Assembly (NCBI GenBank): GCA_036971615.1
Contig: JAYKKR010000008.1
Coordinates: forward strand, 1,302,001 to 1,366,000
Origin: Amyloporia xantha
Lineage: Eukaryota > Basidiomycota > Agaricomycetes > Polyporales > Adustoporiaceae
DNA length: 64,000 nucleotides
Direction of reading: 5' to 3'
Shown: in pieces, positions 42,686 through 55,147 of the stretch
How positions within the stretch are numbered: the first letter of the stretch is position 1
Layout: each line of letters opens with the position of its first letter
Program-made: the position numbers and the translations under genes
The notes under the pieces: generated by a model
What the model was told of the DNA's origin: nothing
What the model saw: the letters and a program-made list of their open reading frames with translations, nothing else
The model's database searches: none

Positions 42686-43925
42686 CCGCTGAAGGGGAAA
42701 GCACAGAGCGCAGAGCGCCTCGACTGTTGCGAGGCAGCGCGTACGCCGTACCCATCAGCGCGGGGCCTGCACGCATCGTCGGACGTACAGCACGAGAGCG
42801 TCGAGCGCACGAGCGCAAGTTGCTGCCGGTCCGCCGCTGATAGAGTGAGCGAGATGTTCTGCTCGCGGACGGCAGAACGGGGAGTGCTGTAAGTGTGAGT
42901 GTGAGTGTGAGTGTGCATTCAACGGAGGAGCGCACGCGCCGGTCACTTGCGCTGGGGGCCGGGACAGCGCCTCGGGCGTGCATGTCCACGTCGCTGTGGA
43001 CGTCGGGTGTGTAGGAGCTTTGCGCAGCAGCGACGCGGCGCGTGCTTTATCGTGCAGAGGCAGCGGGAGAGCCGTCGGCGGATTCGGCCTCGACGGATGG
43101 TGTTGAGGCACCGTAGCTTGGGTGTGCAGAGACCAGCGGGGCGCATAGCACGCTGTTGCTGTCGCTCTGTGGTTAGTGTGAGTATCTGACGACACGGCAG
43201 ATGTATGTATGTTGTATGTACCCAACGAGAGCGACGGACTGGGCACGCTTGTACTGAAGAGGGAGTGCCCACGTCTCGCATGAGACGGAGCGCAGCAGAG
43301 CGTGGGGACGTCTCGCACACTCTGGTCGACGCACTGCAGCTGCGTTTGACGGAGAGCGAGGAGCTGGATGGCGACGCTGCACTGCGCCGGACGTCGTGAT
43401 TCGACGACAGACAGCAGTGAGCGTGCTGCTGCAATCGCTTGCAGCTAACGCGGGGAGCAGCGTGGTACTATCGAAAGCAAGAACTCACCGTGAGTCAAGC
43501 GCCCACTGGCATGCGGAAGGGAGGGAGTGAATGCAGGACTGCACCGGACGTTGTGATTGAAGCGTGCACAGTTCTGAGGAAGAGACGTGAAGAACGCACG
43601 GGAAGCGCGTTTGGAGCAGCGCTGAGCGCTGAGAGCTGAGGCAGGCTGGAGAGGAGAGGTCATGGGACGGCCATGGGACAGAATGGCAGCCATGGCCAGC
43701 GAGAGGCGAGAGACGCGATCGAGTCGGCAAAGTCCGATGTGACAGGTTGAACGGCTGCTGTCTCAAGGTGCCGCCAATTGCAACTCGTCGACGAACGTGC
43801 GAGGATCCTACGCATATGGCACTGGCAGCCCGCCCCAGTATGTGTCTGCTCGTCTGACCTGCACCCTAAGGCCCAGTCAGCTACACCGTCGCACCCCGCG
43901 TGGTGTGTGCCTCCTCCCGACCGAC

Positions 43926-45288
43926 ATGTTCGAGCTGCAACTGTTACTCCTGCTGTTCCTCTCCTGTGCCCCGGATGCGCTGGCCGCGCCGTCGCAAGCA
44001 CCCCTCGGTGTCTCTGTCGCCCGTACGTTCGCCCCTAGCCGTCTTCTGACCCATGCCTGACGACGCCCGGGACCTCAGGCCCACCCCGCAAGATCCAGGG
44101 CCGGTTTCTCCACATCACGGACATGCATCCGGACCCGTACTTCAAGCCCGACACGTCGGAGAAGTCGGCCTGCCATAGGAAGAAACCGAAGAAGGCACAA
44201 CCGCGCGCGGGGATGTATGGGCTGCCCTTCAGGTTCGGATTCTGTTAATGTACGGGCATGAGGCTATCACCGCTCGGTATATGACCTAGTGCTATTGGCT
44301 GAACGCAGCCACCCAGTCGTTTCGTCATGGGCTTGGGGTCGCCGCTCAATGGCACCGGCTTCTATGGGAGCGGTGGTTCCCGGATGCGCGCACAGTTAAT
44401 TACCGGCGAGGCTAAGACGTTGATGTAGTGAATGCGACTCGCCTCTCTCTTTAACGAATTTCACGCTCGATTACCTGGAGAAGGAGTGGAGCGCGGACAT
44501 TGACTTTGTCATCTGTAAGTGGTCGGTTTTACTAGTGATCGCTCGTAGAGACGGAAACATGTTCGTGCAGGGACGGGGGACAGCGCAAGGTGCTTTCGGT
44601 CTGCTAGACTGATCGACTGTACATGCTTATGGCTGCTTAGGCATGACAATGACCGAAAGAACCCTCGTACGACGAGTGAGATATACATGCTCAATCGGGC
44701 CATGGCCCGCAGGATGGAGGAAGTGTTTCTGAGCAAAGGGATCCCTGTGATCCCGAGTATCGGTGAGTAAGCACCCTGCAGTCCAGAACATTGCGTCTGA
44801 TATAATCCGTCGCGCGCTGCCTCAGGTAACAACGACGTTTGGCGTATGTGATATACATCTCTTTTGAACCGCATCATGGTGGGCTGATTACTGATCTCCC
44901 TGCGAATTACCGTGCCATCTGTATCAGCACACGTAAGTTCATCCACATCTATTGCTCGTGTGTGGGAGCTCATGCACAGCGGTCAGAACATTATGCTACC
45001 AGGTATGGACGCGGCGATGTTCGTTATGCGGCGCGCTGACCCAACGAGGCACTCTAGGCCCCAACAGCGTGACGGCCGAGTTCTCATCGTGCGTTTTGCT
45101 ATCGGCTTCTTTGCGAGATTCTCGACGGGCTGAGGCGTCGATTTTTTGGTGTAGCATATGGCGGTCTTTCGTCCCCTTCGAGTCGTACCAAGTCTTCCAG
45201 CGCGGCGGCTACTACTCGGTCGAGGTCATTCCGAATTCTGTCGCGGCCGTTAGCCTCAATACGATGTACTTTTATGATTCGAACAAAG
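43926..45288 (+). pseudogene. PPN1: endopolyphosphatase 5' half, array copy 2
   Basis: Same ten-exon structure and truncation as in copy 1. Compared with copy 1 it reads Ile for Leu before QGRF and Glu for Gln in LEKEW; other exon changes are synonymous. The splice sites and the micro-exon are preserved. Confidence 0.85.
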
Positions 45289-45463
45289 GTAGGCCCATCT
45301 GCAGATTCTAGGGCCTGTGCCCATCGGATGATAATGACGGCTCTTCTTTGGTTGCCACTCAATACGGTGTACTTTATGATTCGAACGAACACATAGTGAA
45401 ATATATTTCTGTGCCAAACTAATTGAAGTCTTGCTTTGCTGTCCGCCAGAAAATCAAAAGTTG

Positions 45464-45649
45464 CCGTTCCCCCTTGTTCCCCTCCCCCGTAGCTGCCCCC
45501 CTTCCCCGCGACTGCCCTCCCTCTCCCTTTCCCTCCCCGTGATTGCCCTCCATCTTGTTTCCCTTTCTCATAATCCCACCTCCCGTCCCTGCAATCTCCG
45601 TCACCCTTCCCGTGCCTTACCGTATCCTCTCCTCTTTCGCCCTCTCCTG
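45464..45649 (+). repeat. polypyrimidine/polypurine tract, copy 2
   Basis: Equivalent of 35966-36151, with a 6-C run where copy 1 has 5 and a 3-C run where copy 1 has 4. Confidence 0.8.
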
Positions 45650-48600
45650 TGTGACGCCGTGTTCTCTGCCTATCCGTCCCTCCCCTCTCAATACTCTTCA
45701 AACGCAGCCCAGCCCTGCGAACGTCGGCTGCCCAGCCAGCTCTACATGCGCAATCTGTCTGTTTTCGGACATCTTCGATCTCCTGTGACAGCTGTCATTG
45801 TCATATATAGCGATTTCCGTCGTCCGTCAGCTATAGTTCTGTCACATCGCGCTCTCGACGGTTGCCTCGAGCCGATGGAGCCGTCGTCTCCTACTGTCTA
45901 GACGCCCAGATCCATCCACTTTGGCTCGACTGGACGAAGCATGTCATCGCGAGTGGATGTCCGGCAATGGGACTCGGAGACCTCTGGGGCACAAAATGCC
46001 ACAGTCAGCTCCCAGCTCTAAGTAAGTAAGATATCTGACCGAAAGAACATACCGTAGAACATTCTGACACCTGATCGACATCACCCGACTCTCGACCCGG
46101 GGCACAGATCCTACGCCACAGGCACCACCTTGGACTCGAAATAACCGTTGCGCTCTGCTGGATTGAACGCTCTTGGCCTTGGTCTGACGGCCAATCTTGA
46201 CGCGTTGGTTATTGACGAGAGATATGCTTTGGAACGAAGGAGTCATCGAGAGGATAGAGATAGAGAGCGGGGAGTGGTACGGAGCCATGTCCCGGCGCAC
46301 AGATCCTACGGCGCCACATGCACTCCGTAAGAATCGAATGTGATACCTCTCATAGATCTCACCGTTCGCTATCCTTATCTGACTCCCATCTCGCTTTCCC
46401 CCGCCGTCCACTATCCTCGTCGCCCGTTCCAGCACAGACGCCGCAGCGACGGGAGCAAACATTGTCCGTTGCAAGCTGCTTGCACAGCGGGCGGCGCGCC
46501 ACGTCCGCGCTGTCAAAACGAGGATGCTCAGTTCCATAATGAGACGACAGAAGTTGACTTTGATCAAAGCACCTGCCTTGTCACATCTCACGTTCGTTCA
46601 GCGTCGAACTTATTTAGCCGGCCCATCCAAGCACCGGGCTATACTCCACTCCACCGATCCTTGCACGACGGCAAGGAGACCCTCCCATGCAGCCTACCAT
46701 GACCACAGTAGCTGGTCCGGCACTGTAGTACTACTAGCTGTCCATCTGCCGTCCAGTACTTGGTGTCCGATAGCCAGTCAGTCGAGACGTGGGGGAACAT
46801 GCCTATCGGCGGCGGAACAGCCCAATAGGCAGTTCACACTGCGGCTGACTGAACGGGGCCCTCCACCCCCTGCGCACTCTGCTAATGCGCGCTGTAGATA
46901 CTGCGAGATCATGAACTAGTAGGCCTAGAGTCACTACAGTCAAGCTCAGCTCAGAGCAAATGAAAATAAAAAAAGACGTACAGGCTGTCGTTTCATCAAC
47001 AATCGAAGTCTGTGCGCATCCAGTTGACGTCAAGCCACATGAATCTAGATCAGACGTCAGTCTGGCAATCTTCAAAGTAGCTTGGAACAGCATGCAAGAC
47101 TCACCATGCCCGGGCCACCCATGGCAGACCTCAGATTTCCGCCATTCATAAATGACTGAAGCTCTCGTACGAGACCAAACACCGGTCTGCGTACATTTCT
47201 GCACCCCACTGTCCATTCCGACCGACCGACGTTCCTTCCATCCCCCTGACGTTCGTCTCAACAACCCGCCGTCCGTTTCAACACACCGCCGTCCGCTTTG
47301 ATGCACCGCTGTTCATTTCCCCATGACCGACAGTCCACGGAGACTGGTCAAGCTTTGGTGACGTCCATTACAAGACCGTCTAAAAGTCGTCTGACGCCAC
47401 GACTCGTGATGCTTTGATCAGAAACCGACTGTTCGGCTCGATCTTCCATTAGGTCACAGCAGGGCATGCCAGCAAAGGAAGCCGGACACATCCAGCTTCT
47501 GGCCGTGTATTGGGAGAAGCGGAGGGGCTGCCTACTTGAACAGAGCTGCATTCAAGATGCGCGCGACGCGTCCACCATCCAATCAGGACGCGATCACGTG
47601 TAATCAGGCTTCTGCTTACCTTGAGAAGCTAGCAAGACTGACCGAGTTGAGGACAGATATCACAGCACGTCTGCGCACATTCTGATTCTCGCTGACTTAT
47701 CTTTCGAAGCTACACTAAGAGGCTATGGTCAGCTCAGATCTTCACAGTAGCAGGATCACTTACAAGAGCATGTAACACCCAAGTGGCCCCAGCAGTATGT
47801 AGATAAGAAAAAGATGATAGATATGGTGCTCAAATGTGCGAGCATAATGGCGGGATAGGGGGGCTCGATGTTGCATGGTAAGTTGCCTTATGTACTGCAT
47901 CAAATTGGGGAACAGCATTCGGATCTTTCACTTAGCGCGTAGACAGCCAGTCTGATGTTCGGCGGTCTACGGGCCAAGTGAAATGTGCCGAGTGCTTGGT
48001 GAGCTGATGGTTACCGCTGATGAGATTGAGTTTTTGAAATTACTGTGTGATCCGCCGACAAGCATTTCAAGCATTTACATTGATCTCACAATGTTTGCCG
48101 AAATTGATGTTTCACCTTGTTCTGACAAATTTGTAACCAACACAAGTTTCCGTCACTTGAGATTTTACGTAGATCAGAAATCCTACTGATAAGATCATAT
48201 CCCGGAAGATAACAAAGCACAAAAACCTCTTTGAAGACAATATGCCGACTTATCCTATGTACAACAAGCTTATTGGCTGAGAGCGCAACAGGTTTGTTCT
48301 GTTGTATATAGCCATATTGAGATTCTGTTCTCAGCCTTAAACCTTTCCCTGACATGCACAAGCCGTTATATTTTCTGGGACTGAGCAAAGCAGCGTACGG
48401 AGCCTTGAAGTCAGGATCTTGTCAACTGAGGTATCGGAGTACTATCCAAATTCCACTGAGCAACACAAGTGGCGTCAGGAGAAATGTGCTGTGCAGGCAG
48501 TAGACACAGCGAGAGTATTGAAGAGCGTGCATGAGGGAGAAGTCAACCAAGTTTGAGCCGCGGCGAGAGCGATCGGCGAGATCTTGATCGGACGCCACAG

Positions 48601-51581
48601 CAGACCGTCACTTGGACGTCCTCCGAGCCTCCCCTGAGTACGGAGTTTCTTGTCTACCTATGCAGCATTACGTCGACAATATGTTCTTGGTGACTACTGA
48701 TTCATATACACTGTGAACTGCTCCCCGTCCGCACCGGCAGGCGATTGTGACCGGCGATGATTCCCAGTCGGTTTCAACTTCAAGTTGAAAACGATCAATT
48801 TGAAGTTGTGCTGACTCGAACGTAAGTACATATCTCAAATTCCGCGCCAATCAAGTACTCGATCACTCCTTTTCCATCTCTGGCTCCCTACTATGTACCG
48901 CTAAGATCGTCTTAGATCTCGCTTTTACATGTGTCTTTCTGAGTTTGCCCGCCGCAACAGCTTGGACAAGCGAGGAATATCACCGCCTTGATGCGAGATA
49001 AGTATTTCGCGTTTGCAGCGTTCGGCATCCTTCGTTAAAGTCTCACGGACAAATAAAGGTGCGTTAGAACCCTCCGAAGCCCGGGCCGTTTCGTGCGTTA
49101 GGTACGTTCAGGCTCGGAGATGTATGAGGGAAATCAATGTACAAAGTGTATGTATTCCTTCGCAAACTGTATTGTTTACCGTTACATTGACTGACTTCCG
49201 TGCTCCTACAGACTTGGAATGCCGCAGTAGACGGCCCATGTAGTATACACTTCGAATCGACGGATATTCATAGTTGAACGAAACGTTACAATAAGGATTC
49301 GCGGGATTGGTCTCGCGAGGAACGCAGCAAGCCCTCAGAGAAGAACGAGCAAGAGAAGCATTGCGCTTAGCCTGCCTGCTTCGCAGTCAGCGCTCGATCA
49401 TCACGTCGGCGCGTCATAGCTCTTTCCGCGTTTCAGAATGTCCGTACGCTCTCCCCCGAATCTCTTTCAATTTCAATAGCCGCTGTCTGTCGGTTCGGAC
49501 GTACGGATTGCTCCCATTCTAATGGGAATGGTTCGGCCCTCTGTTTGAATGGTTACACGGGCTTGGTAGTCCGTGCTCTCATTGGTGGTGACGGCAGTAG
49601 AAGCTTACGCTGTCGCAGGTGGACAGGTACGTCTGTTCACATCTTCGAACAGAGCCTATCCTCACTTCTGTCTGGCAGCTCACTCACAGAGTGGGCTGGT
49701 GTCTGTATTGCATCTTATTTTGCTGAAAGGCCATGAGAGCAACATCCACGGCCTTGAGAGCAAGTATTCGGCGGACCGCGTATTTCGCGTAAGGGTCTTG
49801 GCATGCCCTGGCGATTACTGGACCGGCGTCACTGGTGCAATGCGGCGTCTCGCTCCGATGCCATTACGACGCCCGTCCCTATTGTAAGAATGTTCGCTCG
49901 TTTACGAACTTAGCGCACCGGCTTCCGCACACCATGGCAGCACGGTATGCCGTTGACTGGTTGAATCACACAGCTTTCGGGACATACGGAAAGCAGCGCA
50001 CAGCCCTCGCTTCGGAATATGGAAGAAAGGGAAGCGTCACACGTACGAACTAGAGACGAGTCCACCGTATTTGTCACGGTAAGACCTATACCTGCCGTTC
50101 CGTCTTGCGGACGCTGACCTGAACCGCTCCCTCGTCGACCATAGGACCTCCTCCACCAGAACTCCATGCGCTCTGCGTGGAGCGCGAGCACGAACGTGTC
50201 CCGTTACCTCGTCCTCCTGACCGTCTTCCTACCGGGAAGGCGTGCTGACAATCCCGCTCTCCTAGCGAGAACAGCTTCGCAATATGATCGATCACGCGTG
50301 CGAATACGCGCGCGGGCGTTTCACGGCGGTCTTCGCCTTCCTCTGACGTGAGAGATGCGGATGCAACGTCCGAACGCTTGGGTTCCAATTCGACGCTGAA
50401 GCGGTTGCTGGGTACGTACGACGCTAGGGTTGGGGCAGAGGGATTTCGGCGCGGATGGGGCAGCCGAAGCGGAGGATGGGGCGGGTATGGCGTGAGAAGT
50501 AGAGGGGGGGGGGGAGCAGGATATAAGCTGGGGCAGCGGTCGGAGGAAGGTCAGCATGCTCTCCCTCCTCCTTTCTCTCTTACCTACATCCCTCCCCTCC
50601 TTGCCTCCCTCTTGAGCGTCCCCGCTCTCCACCCCACCTTCTTCCTCGTTCACTGTTCGCCGCTCTCTCCTACGCACTTCTGTCTCTCGGGGACGTGCTC
50701 ATCGACGGTCGGGGTAAGCTCTGGTCTCGTGCCCATCCTGCCGATGAACGTCTGCTTCAGCACGCCGTTTATGCGTACACGACGGACGACGGACGTCGAA
50801 CGCGCTGGGCACGCTATTGCATCGTGAGGCATCACATTCGATTCTTCCCAATGTCATCTAACAGCTCCGGACTGCAGATGATCCTCACGACACCGGTACG
50901 CAATCACGCGTATCAGCTATGTATGCGATGCGTCGATCAATGGCTCGTACGTAGCCCGTCGTCATAATTGGGTGAACGTCGGATGTTCCCCGGTAACCAT
51001 CTATCATCCAGGCTCGCGCATCCTCGCACGAAGCGACGAGTCCGCTGATAACGGTTTGTATTAGCTCGCAAGCAACTTGATATGTACGTCCTTGAATCCG
51101 TGTTGCTGTAGTTGCGGCGCTGACCGGCATAGCACCGATTCAGATTACATATACACAATCCGAATGCATTTACATCCGCATGCAGTGGCGTCGGCACCGG
51201 TCAGCCCGTACGGTACGTGTTTGTTCGACATTGCTGTCGAACGTACAAGAACGCTGATAGCCATTCTTCGCTCCAGTCCTTCAGCCGCAGTGATGGGATC
51301 CACCCGCGCGGATGCAGCCCGAGGCGCTGCGTCGTCCGTGCATGGTTGGTTCGCGCAGATAGAATGACTCGAATGCCGGACGATGGATGGCTGCAGCTCA
51401 CATGTCGGCGAGCGAGGACGATCGGATACGCTTGGGCACGAGGGGCGCATGGTACGTTCGCATTCCTCTCGCGCGTCCCAGGATTCACGGCTGATTTCGA
51501 CAAATAGATATATTCTTGGTCTTTCCGTGTAGATTACATGTCAGATACATAACGACGCGCCGGACGTCTGTGCGCACGGCG

Positions 51582-52181
51582 TCACTGCCAGGCGAGACGT
51601 CCGAAGTGTTCCCCACCCTCGGGCGACGAACGTCGCGCCCGTCTTGCACCAGCGCGGGAGACGTCAAGCTGCAGCGTCTCGGCCGTACCGTCTGCCATCC
51701 GTACGTGCGCCGTGTAAGCAAATGGTGCGAAACGGTACCCTGCTTGTTGGAATCATGAGCAGTGAGTTGAAAAAGTAAGGTAGACACGAGATACTTACCA
51801 TCCTGGCCGGACCCACGCTCGCAGTCCGGCTCGTCCAGTAGACTACTCGAGAGCGTCACGACAGCGCTGTGCGCGCTCCCTGCAAAGCATGCGCATCAGC
51901 GGTTCATCCGCCGGACGAGAGTACGTACGGCTCCCGTATGTTCGACACGATGCTGGATCGCGTATGGAGTTCACGACTCCGCCCCTCGCCCGGCGAGCAA
52001 CAAGCTGTGTGAGTGACCAGAGTCCGCGGCGCGGGCATCTCCCAAGAGACGAGATGATCAAGCCCACGGTGGACTGTCTGACTGTTGGACGAACGCCACC
52101 CTCTCCGTCTCCCACTGCTGCTGCTGCCGGACCGGACGAGACGCACCACCTACCCGCAGACGGGAGGGCAGGGATCCGCAT
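51582..52181 (-). CDS. hypothetical three-exon gene, array copy 2
   Basis: Same sequence and splice structure as 42086-42685, with no difference noticed. Confidence 0.3.
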
Positions 52182-53421
52182 CCGCTGAAGGGGAAAGCAC
52201 AGAGCGCAGAGCGCCTCGACTGTTGCGAGGCAGCGCGTACGCCGTACCCATCAGCGCGGGGCCTGCACGCATCGTCGGACGTACAGCACGAGAGCGTCGA
52301 GCGCACGAGCGCAAGTTGCTGCCGGTCCGCCGCTGATAGAGTGAGCGAGATGTTCTGCTCGCGGACGGCAGAACGGGGAGTGCTGTAAGTGTGAGTGTGA
52401 GTGTGAGTGTGCATTCAACGGAGGAGCGCACGCGCCGGTCACTTGCGCTGGGGGCCGGGACAGCGCCTCGGGCGTGCATGTCCACGTCGCTGTGGACGTC
52501 GGGTGTGTAGGAGCTTTGCGCAGCAGCGACGCGGCGCGTGCTTTATCGTGCAGAGGCAGCGGGAGAGCCGTCGGCGGATTCGGCCTCGACGGATGGTGTT
52601 GAGGCACCGTAGCTTGGGTGTGCAGAGACCAGCGGGGCGCATAGCACGCTGTTGCTGTCGCTCTGTGGTTAGTGTGAGTATCTGACGACACGGCAGATGT
52701 ATGTATGTTGTATGTACCCAACGAGAGCGACGGACTGGGCACGCTTGTACTGAAGAGGGAGTGCCCACGTCTCGCATGAGACGGAGCGCAGCAGAGCGTG
52801 GGGACGTCTCGCACACTCTGGTCGACGCACTGCAGCTGCGTTTGACGGAGAGCGAGGAGCTGGATGGCGACGCTGCACTGCGCCGGACGTCGTGATTCGA
52901 CGACAGACAGCAGTGAGCGTGCTGCTGCAATCGCTTGCAGCTAACGCGGGGAGCAGCGTGGTACTATCGAAAGCAAGAACTCACCGTGAGTCAAGCGCCC
53001 ACTGGCATGCGGAAGGGAGGGAGTGAATGCAGGACTGCACCGGACGTTGTGATTGAAGCGTGCACAGTTCTGAGGAAGAGACGTGAAGAACGCACGGGAA
53101 GCGCGTTTGGAGCAGCGCTGAGCGCTGAGAGCTGAGGCAGGCTGGAGAGGAGAGGTCATGGGACGGCCATGGGACAGAATGGCAGCCATGGCCAGCGAGA
53201 GGCGAGAGACGCGATCGAGTCGGCAAAGTCCGATGTGACAGGTTGAACGGCTGCTGTCTCAAGGTGCCGCCAATTGCAACTCGTCGACGAACGTGCGAGG
53301 ATCCTACGCATATGGCACTGGCAGCCCGCCCCAGTATGTGTCTGCTCGTCTGACCTGCACCCTAAGGCCCAGTCAGCTACACCGTCGCACCCCGCGTGGT
53401 GTGTGCCTCCTCCCGACCGAC

Positions 53422-54784
53422 ATGTTCGAGCTGCAACTGTTACTCCTGCTGTTCCTCTCCTGTGCCCCGGATGCGCTGGCCGCGCCGTCGCAAGCACCCC
53501 TCGGTGTCTCTGTCGCCCGTACGTTCGCCCCTAGCCGTCTTCTGACCCATGCCTGACGACGCCCGGGACCTCAGGCCCACCCCGCAAGATCCAGGGCCGG
53601 TTTCTCCACATCACGGACATGCATCCGGACCCGTACTTCAAGCCCGACACGTCGGAGAAGTCGGCCTGCCATAGGAAGAAACCGAAGAAGGCACAACCGC
53701 GCGCGGGGATGTATGGGCTGCCCTTCAGGTTCGGATTCTGTTAATGTACGGGCATGAGGCTATCACCGCTCGGTATATGACCTAGTGCTATTGGCTGAAC
53801 GCAGCCACCCAGTCGTTTCGTCATGGGCTTGGGGTCGCCGCTCAATGGCACCGGCTTCTATGGGAGCGGTGGTTCCCGGATGCGCGCACAGTTAATTACC
53901 GGCGAGGCTAAGACGTTGATGTAGTGAATGCGACTCGCCTCTCTCTTTAACGAATTTCACGCTCGATTACCTGGAGAAGGAGTGGAGCGCGGACATTGAC
54001 TTTGTCATCTGTAAGTGGTCGGTTTTACTAGTGATCGCTCGTAGAGACGGAAACATGTTCGTGCAGGGACGGGGGACAGCGCAAGGTGCTTTCGGTCTGC
54101 TAGACTGATCGACTGTACATGCTTATGGCTGCTTAGGCATGACAATGACCGAAAGAACCCTCGTACGACGAGTGAGATATACATGCTCAATCGGGCCATG
54201 GCCCGCAGGATGGAGGAAGTGTTTCTGAGCAAAGGGATCCCTGTGATCCCGAGTATCGGTGAGTAAGCACCCTGCAGTCCAGAACATTGCGTCTGATATA
54301 ATCCGTCGCGCGCTGCCTCAGGTAACAACGACGTTTGGCGTATGTGATATACATCTCTTTTGAACCGCATCATGGTGGGCTGATTACTGATCTCCCTGCG
54401 AATTACCGTGCCATCTGTATCAGCACACGTAAGTTCATCCACATCTATTGCTCGTGTGTGGGAGCTCATGCACAGCGGTCAGAACATTATGCTACCAGGT
54501 ATGGACGCGGCGATGTTCGTTATGCGGCGCGCTGACCCAACGAGGCACTCTAGGCCCCAACAGCGTGACGGCCGAGTTCTCATCGTGCGTTTTGCTATCG
54601 GCTTCTTTGCGAGATTCTCGACGGGCTGAGGCGTCGATTTTTTGGTGTAGCATATGGCGGTCTTTCGTCCCCTTCGAGTCGTACCAAGTCTTCCAGCGCG
54701 GCGGCTACTACTCGGTCGAGGTCATTCCGAATTCTGTCGCGGCCGTTAGCCTCAATACGATGTACTTTTATGATTCGAACAAAG
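53422..54784 (+). pseudogene. PPN1: endopolyphosphatase 5' half, array copy 3
   Basis: Matches copy 2 in the exons. It is truncated at the same point after the FYDSNK codons. Confidence 0.85.
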
Positions 54785-54959
54785 GTAGGCCCATCTGCAG
54801 ATTCTAGGGCCTGTGCCCATCGGATGATAATGACGGCTCTTCTTTGGTTGCCACTCAATACGGTGTACTTTATGATTCGAACGAACACATAGTGAAATAT
54901 ATTTCTGTGCCAAACTAATTGAAGTCTTGCTTTGCTGTCCGCCAGAAAATCAAAAGTTG

Positions 54960-55147
54960 CCGTTCCCCCTTGTTCCCCTCCCCCGTAGCTGCCCCCCCTT
55001 CCCCGCGACTGCCCTCCCTCTCCCTTTCCCCTCCCCGTGATTGCCCTCCATCTTGTTTCCCTTTCTCATAATCCCACCTCCCGTCCCTGCAATCTCCGTC
55101 ACCCTTCCCGTGCCTTACCGTATCCTCTCCTCTTTCGCCCTCTCCTG
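54960..55147 (+). repeat. polypyrimidine/polypurine tract, copy 3
   Basis: Equivalent of 35966-36151, with 7 Cs at the same variable run. Confidence 0.8.

Larger units (their letters stand above)
34211..43722 (+). repeat. 9.5-kb tandem unit, copy 1
   Basis: 9,512 bp from GTCGGCAAAGTCCGATGTGA to the same word in copy 2. Its first about 1.5 kb differs from the other copies by scattered substitutions and a 15-bp length difference near 34232-34262. The rest matches apart from homopolymer and single-base indels. Confidence 0.95.
35792..43722. other. remainder of tandem unit (copy 1), mostly without recognisable genes
   Basis: About 7.9 kb following the PPN1 fragment. It holds a pyrimidine tract (35966-36151), a small minisatellite (37705-37845), an AT-richer segment with short frames (38480-38900), a hairpin TTTCAACTT / AAGTTGAAA near 39278, an 11-G run near 41006, GTGTGA repeats near 42894-42916, and the candidate three-exon gene at 42086-42685. 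Many overlapping GC-rich open frames (for example 40851-41330 plus and 40589-40891 minus) have no recognisable domain. The same content recurs in copies 2 (45289-53218) and 3 (54785-62718). Confidence 0.6.
43723..53218 (+). repeat. 9.5-kb tandem unit, copy 2
   Basis: 9,496 bp, head to tail with copies 1 and 3. The preceding sequence GAGACGCGATCGA is the end of copy 1, so the junction is direct. Confidence 0.95.
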